From: a bacterium
GTDB lineage: Bacteria > DRYD01
DNA length: 33,994 bases
Assembly (NCBI GenBank): GCA_026418475.1
Contig: JAOABG010000008.1
Coordinates: forward strand, 1 to 33,994
Direction of reading: 5' to 3'
Below are positions 27,465 to 33,994 of this stretch, piece after piece. The translations under genes and the position numbers were made by a program. Under the pieces are notes generated by a model that searched no databases, was not told the origin of the DNA, and saw only the letters and a list, made by a program, of their open reading frames with translations. Within the stretch, counting starts at the first letter, position 1. Each line of letters opens with the position of its first letter.

Positions 27465-28158
27465 ACTCTCCTACCTCCTTATTAAAATAATCAACAAATA
27501 AATCTTTCAATACAAGCAACGATTTTTTATCCAGCACAATTTTGTCAGCACTCAAAAAATCCTCTACATTAATATTATTAGCCTTAATTATGTTTCTAAC
27601 CTTTTGATAATTTCTTACACTCTTTATCAGATTTATAGTGTTTTGATCTTTTTCAGCATACATAATCAAAAATTTCTTTATTTTCCCAAACTCCTTTTCA
27701 ATATTATCAAAAATAGACTTTACCTTCTTTGTATTGGCTTCATTAAAATTGTATTCTTTTAAAACCACAAAATCACTTATTTTGCTATATATAAGAGAAT
27801 AGAGAGATAATTTTCTCTCCTTTTTGTTCATCTTAATACTCCAATCTCTTGGTTTAGGACCAAAAACCACTCCACCTTTTCTCCAAATAGGAGACCTGAT
27901 ACTTCCATGCCTTGCTCTACCAGTGTGTTTTTGAGGCCATGGTTTTTTACCCCCACCTCTAACCTCGTCTCTCCTTTTCGTAGATACTGTTCCCAATCTC
28001 CTATTAGACCACTGAAAAACTAAATGTTGATGTATATGATGTAAAGATGGCTTCCTGTTAAAATCCAAAACCATCTTCTCTATAGGAACTACGTTATTGT
28101 TACTATCCAGATCATAGATAACCACTTCTTTTTGAAGATCGTTCACTTCTTTTTTCAT
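27439..28158 (-). CDS. rplD: 50S ribosomal protein L4
   Basis: HQHLVFQWSNRRLGTVSTKRRDEVRGGGKKPWPQKHTGRARHGSIRSPIWRKGGVVFGPKPRDWS; start reassigned to ATG after AAAGAGGTG. Confidence 0.95.
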   Translation of the reverse strand: MKKEVNDLQKEVVIYDLDSNNNVVPIEKMVLDFNRKPSLHHIHQHLVFQWSNRRLGTVSTKRRDEVRGGGKKPWPQKHTGRARHGSIRSPIWRKGGVVFGPKPRDWSIKMNKKERKLSLYSLIYSKISDFVVLKEYNFNEANTKKVKSIFDNIEKEFGKIKKFLIMYAEKDQNTINLIKSVRNYQKVRNIIKANNINVEDFLSADKIVLDKKSLLVLKDLFVDYFNKEVGEYEQAEVKA

Positions 28159-28178
28159 ACCATTCACCTCTTTAAAAT

Positions 28179-28799
28179 TCAATTTTTAACTATCTTAACA
28201 ACTGAATTTTTAGAACCCGGTATTCCACCTTTGACCAAAATTATATTCTTATCAGGTATAACATCAATTATTTTTAAGTTTCTTATTGTAACCTTTTCAT
28301 TTCCATATCTTCCAGGTCTTCTTTTACCAGGTCTTGTGGGACCTATTCTTGAGGTAGCATTACTTCCAGCTTTTCTGTGGTGCTTACTACCATGAGACAT
28401 GGGTCCTCTTGAAGCATTCCACCTTTTTATCATTCCCGAAAATCCCCTACCCTTAGTATAACCAGTTATGTTAACAATATCATCTTTTACAAAAACACTT
28501 GAGTCTATAACATCACCGATTTTATACTTAGAGGCAATTTCAGGACTTACCCTTATCTCACTCAAAATTTTGTAATTTTCTCCAACATTCTTAAATACAC
28601 CACTTGATGGCTTGTTAAGCCTATCAGTCTTTATAAAACCCACCTTCAAAGCACAGTATCCATCCCTTTCATTCGTCTTTATATCAACAATCCTACATGG
28701 ACCAGCCATTATTGCAGTAACAGGAACCAAAACTTTGTCCTGATACACCTCTGTCATTCCCACTTTGACACCCAAAATCCCAATTTTTGCTTCCTTCAT
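28179..28799 (-). CDS. rplC: 50S ribosomal protein L3
   Basis: GILGVKVGMTEVYQDKVLVPVTAIMAGPCRIVDIKT...YTKGRGFSGMIKRWNASRGPMSHGSKHHRKAGSNATSRIGPTRPGKRRPGRYGNEKVTIRNLKI. Confidence 0.97.
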   Translation of the reverse strand: MKEAKIGILGVKVGMTEVYQDKVLVPVTAIMAGPCRIVDIKTNERDGYCALKVGFIKTDRLNKPSSGVFKNVGENYKILSEIRVSPEIASKYKIGDVIDSSVFVKDDIVNITGYTKGRGFSGMIKRWNASRGPMSHGSKHHRKAGSNATSRIGPTRPGKRRPGRYGNEKVTIRNLKIIDVIPDKNIILVKGGIPGSKNSVVKIVKN

Positions 28800-30028
28800 A
28801 ACAGTCCCTCCTTCGCTCTTATTCCAATAAATAAAGCTGACAAAATAATAAACAAAGACACAACTTTAAACAAATTCAAAATCCCCAACATATAACCTAT
28901 TTGAGAAATACAAAAAATACCAAAATAAGATAAAGATATGTTAAACATTGAATATATTCCCATGACTTTCCCCAGAACTTCACCATCTGTCAATAACTGA
29001 ACTTTATTATTAGTAAACCCAAAAGTCAAAGCCTGGAAAACACCAATAAAGAATATTATAAAAAAGGAAAATTCAGGTAAAAAAGATAAAATGAGAATAA
29101 GCAAACCATATACCAAAATAAAAAACTCTTCTCTAAAAGATAGTATTACCTGATAATTAGTAGAAGCAACTATAAAAGCCCCCACCATAGCACCTAATCC
29201 CAAACAGGACATCAAAAAAGAAAAATAACTAATACCCGCACCCAAAATTTCTTTAGTAAAAACCTGCAAAAAAGACATCAAAGATATACCCCAAAAATTA
29301 ACAGTGAATATACTATAAAAACATTTCTTTATACTCCTGTTTGAATTAATATAATACAATGTATTTTTGAGTGTTTCAATAAAAGTTTTGTCAGTTTTAT
29401 TATCATTTAAATTATTGATATCTTTTGAACGAATCTCATTAGAAAAAAGTAAATATATCATAAGTGGAACAAAAGATAAAGCATTCAAAGCAAATCCCCA
29501 AGATAAACCAAAATATTTTGCAACATATCCAGCAATAATAGGACCAACTATCCTTGAAAAATTAAAAGATATCCCTTGCCAACTAAAAGAACCAGGTATA
29601 TCTTGCTTATCTTTAACAATAGAGTTTATCAACTTACTTCTCGTAGGAAAATAAAAACTACTTGTTATCCCCAAAAATAAAGCGAGAATTAAAAAATTTA
29701 TAGTATTCAAATTGTTAGTAAAAACCAAATAAGAAATGAAACAAGCATTCAAAAAATCAACCATACTTATAGCCAAAAGAATTAATCTCACACTAACCTT
29801 ATCAGAAAGATATCCTGCAAAAAAAGAAAGAAAAACAGAAGGAATAAACCTAATCAAATTATATATACCTATGTATTGAGAGGCAAGTCTTTCACTTTTT
29901 ATCATCTCAACAATTACCCATTGTCTTAGTGTAAAATCAACCCAAGTACCAATCAACGAAAAAGTATTAAAAACCCAGTAGAATAAATAATTACTATTTT
30001 TGAAAGTTCTAAAAGGGTTTTGTATCAT
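28796..30028 (-). CDS. MFS transporter (MFS_3/EntS-like), embedded in the S10 operon
   Basis: FRNSN-type start NPFRTFKNSNYLFYWVFNTFSLIGTWVDFTLRQWVI, RFIPSVFLSFFAGYLSDKVSVRLIL, about 12 hydrophobic segments; ATGA overlaps with both neighbours. Confidence 0.87.
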   Translation of the reverse strand: MIQNPFRTFKNSNYLFYWVFNTFSLIGTWVDFTLRQWVIVEMIKSERLASQYIGIYNLIRFIPSVFLSFFAGYLSDKVSVRLILLAISMVDFLNACFISYLVFTNNLNTINFLILALFLGITSSFYFPTRSKLINSIVKDKQDIPGSFSWQGISFNFSRIVGPIIAGYVAKYFGLSWGFALNALSFVPLMIYLLFSNEIRSKDINNLNDNKTDKTFIETLKNTLYYINSNRSIKKCFYSIFTVNFWGISLMSFLQVFTKEILGAGISYFSFLMSCLGLGAMVGAFIVASTNYQVILSFREEFFILVYGLLILILSFLPEFSFFIIFFIGVFQALTFGFTNNKVQLLTDGEVLGKVMGIYSMFNISLSYFGIFCISQIGYMLGILNLFKVVSLFIILSALFIGIRAKEGLL

Positions 30029-30339
30029 ATAGTTTTAATAAAAACCTCAACACCAGCAGGTATTTCCATCTTTTTTATCTCTTCTATAGTTTTTGGAGTA
30101 TAATTGATCAAATCAACCAATCTCTTATGAACCCTCAATTCGAAATGCTCACCCGATCTTTTATCTACGTGAGGAGATCTAGTTATACAAAACACTCTCT
30201 TTTTTATAGGTAAATATACTGGTCCAGAAATAGTAGCACCCGTACCTAAAGCAATATCAACTATTTTACTAACAGATTTATCCAACAAATTATGATCCCA
30301 ACTTAACATTTTTATTCTTATTCTTGGTAACTTTGACAC
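30025..30339 (-). CDS. rpsJ: 30S ribosomal protein S10
   Basis: RIRIKMLSWDHNLLDKSVSKIVDIALGTGATISGPVYLPIKKRVFCITRSPHVDKRSGEHFELRVHKRLVDL; GTG start with AGGAGGTG SD. Confidence 0.97.
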   Translation of the reverse strand: MSKLPRIRIKMLSWDHNLLDKSVSKIVDIALGTGATISGPVYLPIKKRVFCITRSPHVDKRSGEHFELRVHKRLVDLINYTPKTIEEIKKMEIPAGVEVFIKTI

Positions 30340-30471
30340 ACTTTACACCTCCTAAACCAATTCACCCATTTTATCAACAAAAACTATATCTTAATTTCTT
30401 CCTGGTATTTAATATATTCAACAAAAAATATGACAATCCTACAAAAATACAAAAAAATTAAACAAAAATTA

Positions 30472-31671
30472 TTATTTTTTACTCTCTATCCACTTTTTCC
30501 TATATTCCTGTTGAATATATTCCATACTATTTGAATTACTAAAAACATCATTCATGAAATTTTTAAATATATTACTTCTTACAACAGGATCAGGAATAAC
30601 GTTATAAAAATAGAGATCAAAAACTTTGCCTTTAGGAAAAAGTTTTATCATCTCTTTTTTCACCGATCTAATAAGATCGTCCTGATCTTCAACACTGTAA
30701 TTCCCTTTTACACTAGGTAAAACAGGAACCATCTGGAAAAACCTATTCTGATTCTCAAAATTAGTTAAGAACTTTATAAACTTTAGAGAATTACTAATCC
30801 TCTCCAAATCTCTGTTATTAACAACACTTAAACTCATCATGGTAACTGGATAGTTTTTAAAAGGAAACAGAATAACAGAAGTAGAAGCGTAAAGCTCAGG
30901 ACTCTCCTTTTTTATTCTATATAAAAACTGAGGACCTATAAGAATAGAAGCCACCTTACCATCTTTATACATAGAATAAGCAACATCAACAGAAGAAACT
31001 AAAAATCCCGAAGGTAAATAATCCCTATTCTTTCTCAAAGTTGTAAAAAATTTGATAACCTGATCATTAAATGGATCATCAGGATCTCCAATCAATCCCA
31101 AACCTAACATGTCCTGTTCAAACTTCAAAAATGGATAGAAACCATAAACTCCTTTTTCCTGCCTTATTTTTCTTACTACATCAAAGAACTCTTCATAATC
31201 TCTTATTTCCACTTTAGAAAAATCAAATATCTTCTTGTTGTAAATCAACATCTTGGTAGAAGAATACCATGGAATAGTTATCAATTCATTTCCAATTTTA
31301 CACCCCTCAATCAAATTAGAATGAAAATAATGTTCTATATCTCTGTCATAAATCATTATATCAACAATCATACCCTGTTTATATAATCCAGCAGCCAACT
31401 GAGGATTAATATTTACAACATCAGGAGAAAGATCAGTACCAAAATTTGTAAGCATCTTTTGATAAATAGAATCTATTGGGTAATCCTGCCAATTAACCTC
31501 AATACCATAAATTTCCTCAAAATTCTTTATGATACCCTCAATATAATCCGTAAAATATGGCTTCAAAGAAGAAGACCAAAAAGTTATACCCGAAACCTTA
31601 TTATTTAAACCACAGGAACTTAAACAAAAAGCAAAAATAAAAAGCCCAAAAATCAGTAGAAAATAAAACAT
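30472..31671 (-). CDS. Extracellular solute-binding lipoprotein (sugar ABC-type)
   Basis: Lipobox-like FCLSSCG, ITFWSSSLKPYFTDYIEGIIKNFEEIYGIEVNWQDYP...SPDVVNINPQLAAGLYKQG. Confidence 0.82.
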   Translation of the reverse strand: MFYFLLIFGLFIFAFCLSSCGLNNKVSGITFWSSSLKPYFTDYIEGIIKNFEEIYGIEVNWQDYPIDSIYQKMLTNFGTDLSPDVVNINPQLAAGLYKQGMIVDIMIYDRDIEHYFHSNLIEGCKIGNELITIPWYSSTKMLIYNKKIFDFSKVEIRDYEEFFDVVRKIRQEKGVYGFYPFLKFEQDMLGLGLIGDPDDPFNDQVIKFFTTLRKNRDYLPSGFLVSSVDVAYSMYKDGKVASILIGPQFLYRIKKESPELYASTSVILFPFKNYPVTMMSLSVVNNRDLERISNSLKFIKFLTNFENQNRFFQMVPVLPSVKGNYSVEDQDDLIRSVKKEMIKLFPKGKVFDLYFYNVIPDPVVRSNIFKNFMNDVFSNSNSMEYIQQEYRKKWIESKK

Positions 31672-31680
31672 AAAACTATA

Positions 31681-32448
31681 CTACCTCCTTCTTTTATTAT
31701 AGTACTCAACAAAAATTTTTGTATACATCTTTGCCCTTTCATAATGATCAACCAATAATTTAGAATTACTACCCTTGAAATTTCTTTCCTCAAAAAAAAT
31801 AAAAGGTATAGAAACCTCTCTTACAACATCAATAAAATTCAATATATCAACCCATAAATAAACAGGGAAATCATACGAAAACCTCACATTATTAAGCAAT
31901 TTATAGTTTAAAAGATTAACATAAATATATTCCAAAAGATTTCTTTTATACAATCTGAAACCACAAAAGAAATCGGAAATCCGCTTTCCATAAAATATCC
32001 TTATTAAATCAACCATTTTCTTATTGATCAAATATCTAAAAAAATTCTTTTTACTTAACATCAAACTATTAAAGGAATATCTACTACCAGTCAGAAAATC
32101 GTATTTTTTTGATAAATTCAAAAAAATCGGTATATATGATGGCAAATGCTGGAAATCACAATCTATAGTCAAAACATACTCATAACTCCTCTCAAGAGCA
32201 AAATAGAAACCTTTAAACAAATTTTCCCCATAACCCAAATTAACATCATTAAAAATAAAAAACAATTTATCCCTCATATTGAGAGGTAATGAATTATTAA
32301 TATACAAACAGATTTCCTTAGTTAAATCATCAGAATTATCCTCCATAAAAAGAAAATGAACATGTTTGCTTATATATCCCAATATTGACTTAATAAAATC
32401 CAATATTTTATCATATTCGTTGTATACTGGGCAGATAACCAAAATCAT
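31681..32448 (-). CDS. Glycosyltransferase family 2
   Basis: MILVICPVYNEYDKILDFIKSI, FLFMEDNSDDLT, NLGYGENLFKGFYFAL, VLTIDCDFQHLPSYIP, DFFCGFRLYKR. Confidence 0.88.
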   Translation of the reverse strand: MILVICPVYNEYDKILDFIKSILGYISKHVHFLFMEDNSDDLTKEICLYINNSLPLNMRDKLFFIFNDVNLGYGENLFKGFYFALERSYEYVLTIDCDFQHLPSYIPIFLNLSKKYDFLTGSRYSFNSLMLSKKNFFRYLINKKMVDLIRIFYGKRISDFFCGFRLYKRNLLEYIYVNLLNYKLLNNVRFSYDFPVYLWVDILNFIDVVREVSIPFIFFEERNFKGSNSKLLVDHYERAKMYTKIFVEYYNKRRR

Positions 32449-33994
32449 AAATTACAATATATTTTCAACCAATATTCCAAATACAATAAACTCCAAATAA
32501 ACAATCTTCTATTTTTTCTACCTGTGAAATGTTCTTCTAAAACATCCTTCACATGTTTTCTACTCATCAAGTTGTATATTCTTGCCTTTGGATTCAATAG
32601 TTTCTTTTTAACAAACTCAATACTTTCTCCTTTAAACCAGCTAGTATCTGGAGCTGTAAATCCCTGCTTTTTCAATTCCGAAATCTTTGAACCTATAAGT
32701 CTATTTGCTAACAATCTTAAAATATATTTCCCATTAACAACCTCTGCCTTTTGTTTAATTTCATTATCGAAAACATCAACATTTTTAAAGCTGCTCAGTT
32801 TTAAAAAAGCAGGTATCCTCAGAGCTAAATTTATAACTTCATTATCCAGAAATGGCACCCTCACTTCCAAACCATGAGCCATAGAAAGTTTATCTTCAAT
32901 AATCAATAACCCATGTAAAAAAGTCTTTACCTCAAAATAAAAAGCCATTAACAACATAGTATCATAATCCAGTTTTTTATTACACATAGATGAAAATTGT
33001 TTTTTTAAGATAGAAACAAAAATATCTCTGGTGTAATCTTCACCTACCTCTTTAATCATTTGTTCAAATATTCTACGAAAATAATTAGGATCTACCAATC
33101 TGTGCCAATAACTATAATAGCTATCAACAAATTCCTCAAACGATTTGGCCTGTGCAAATGAATGATACCTCCATGGATATCCTCCAAAAAGCTCATCACC
33201 TCCAGTACCACTCAACACAACCTTGACAAACTTAGAAGCCAATTTAGAAGCGTAAAAATTTGGATAACTCTGCCCAACACGAGGCTCCTCTAAATGGTAA
33301 ACCAATTTTTCAAAACACCTCTCCATATCACCAGCTTTTAAAACCATTTCATAATGCTCTGTCGAAAACAAATAAGACATGTACTCAGCCTTATCTCTCT
33401 CATCAAAACTCAACTCCAAACCACTTACACTTGTCATGTCAAAACCAATAGTAAAAGTCTTCAAAGTATTGGACTTAAATAATTTAGAAGCAAAGGCTAC
33501 CAATATACCAGTATCAATACCTCCACTCAGATAACTACCCACTTCGACATCAGAAACCATTTGTCTCTTAACAGCAGATTCCATAATAACACTCAATTCA
33601 TCAATTGCTGCGTTCTTATTCAAAGAAAAATCAACTAAAGAAATGAAATCAAAATCCCAATAATCTCGGATATAAAAATTTCTCTTCAGTAAATCAATTT
33701 CAATATACTTACTAGGCTCCAAAATGAAAATATCTTTATACAATGTCTTATTTGATAAAAAATTTTGAAAAGTTAAATACTCCAATAAAGATGAATTATC
33801 CAATTTGAAATTCCAACCCCTATAAACCAGAATTGACTTCACTTCACTTGCAAATGTAAAATTATAATCTTCATCAATAGACCAGTACATTGGCTTTATA
33901 CCGCACCTATCCCTAACAAGATATAACTTCTTTTTAAAATTATCATACAAAGCAAAAGAAAACATTCCATTAAATTTTTTAACGCATTCTATAC
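32445..33994 (-). CDS. Asparagine synthase (glutamine-hydrolysing) family, 5' end outside window
   Basis: FNGMFSFALYDNFKKKLYLVRDRCGIKPMYW, SYLSGGIDTGILVAFAS, VVLSGTGGDELFGGYPWRY, HGLEVRVPFLDNEVINLALRIP; frame stays open to the window edge. Confidence 0.92.
   Translation of the reverse strand, partial: IECVKKFNGMFSFALYDNFKKKLYLVRDRCGIKPMYWSIDEDYNFTFASEVKSILVYRGWNFKLDNSSLLEYLTFQNFLSNKTLYKDIFILEPSKYIEIDLLKRNFYIRDYWDFDFISLVDFSLNKNAAIDELSVIMESAVKRQMVSDVEVGSYLSGGIDTGILVAFASKLFKSNTLKTFTIGFDMTSVSGLELSFDERDKAEYMSYLFSTEHYEMVLKAGDMERCFEKLVYHLEEPRVGQSYPNFYASKLASKFVKVVLSGTGGDELFGGYPWRYHSFAQAKSFEEFVDSYYSYWHRLVDPNYFRRIFEQMIKEVGEDYTRDIFVSILKKQFSSMCNKKLDYDTMLLMAFYFEVKTFLHGLLIIEDKLSMAHGLEVRVPFLDNEVINLALRIPAFLKLSSFKNVDVFDNEIKQKAEVVNGKYILRLLANRLIGSKISELKKQGFTAPDTSWFKGESIEFVKKKLLNPKARIYNLMSRKHVKDVLEEHFTGRKNRRLFIWSLLYLEYWLKIYCNL

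Noticed and set aside
1-33994. CRISPR arrays, tRNA/rRNA genes, transposases, phage genes
   Set aside because: No regularly spaced repeats, no tRNA cloverleaf or rRNA signature, and no integrase/transposase motifs noticed on either strand.

Overview
AT-rich bacterial segment of about 34 kb, read from sequence alone (family calls come from motif recognition, not a database search). Plus strand, left to right: 3' part of an EF-G-like GTPase, a HerA/DUF87-like ATPase, an orphan SdhC/cytochrome b558-like membrane protein, oligoendopeptidase F, an enoyl-ACP-reductase-like SDR, and Glu/Leu/Phe/Val dehydrogenase. A 628-aa orphan protein follows on the minus strand. Next come a fluoride (crcB) riboswitch with a cation/proton antiporter, a CCA/poly(A) polymerase-family nucleotidyltransferase, rplJ-rplL, an acidic-linker protein with a Roadblock-like C-terminus, CvpA, asnS and a sigma-70 factor. 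The rest is on the minus strand: partial asnB, GT2 glycosyltransferase, solute-binding lipoprotein, then an S10/spc ribosomal operon. That operon carries an MFS gene between rpsJ and rplC and jumps from rplF to rpmJ-rpsM, followed by ruvX, a MetE C-terminal-domain protein and birA. The most interesting signal is three intercistronic RNA elements placed right after stop codons (pepF|SDR, rplJ|rplL, rplX|rplE). Each can fold as an H-type pseudoknot: an NCCGC(TT)...(AA)GCGGN stem, a loop complementary to a segment just downstream, and a linker beginning ATA(T)AAA. Stem 2 differs in sequence in all three but keeps its complementarity, which looks like a recurring, possibly undescribed cis-element. 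Also notable are a 13-bp fluoride switch expression platform that would sequester the Shine-Dalgarno and start codon, and an A9-tract frameshift in ruvX.
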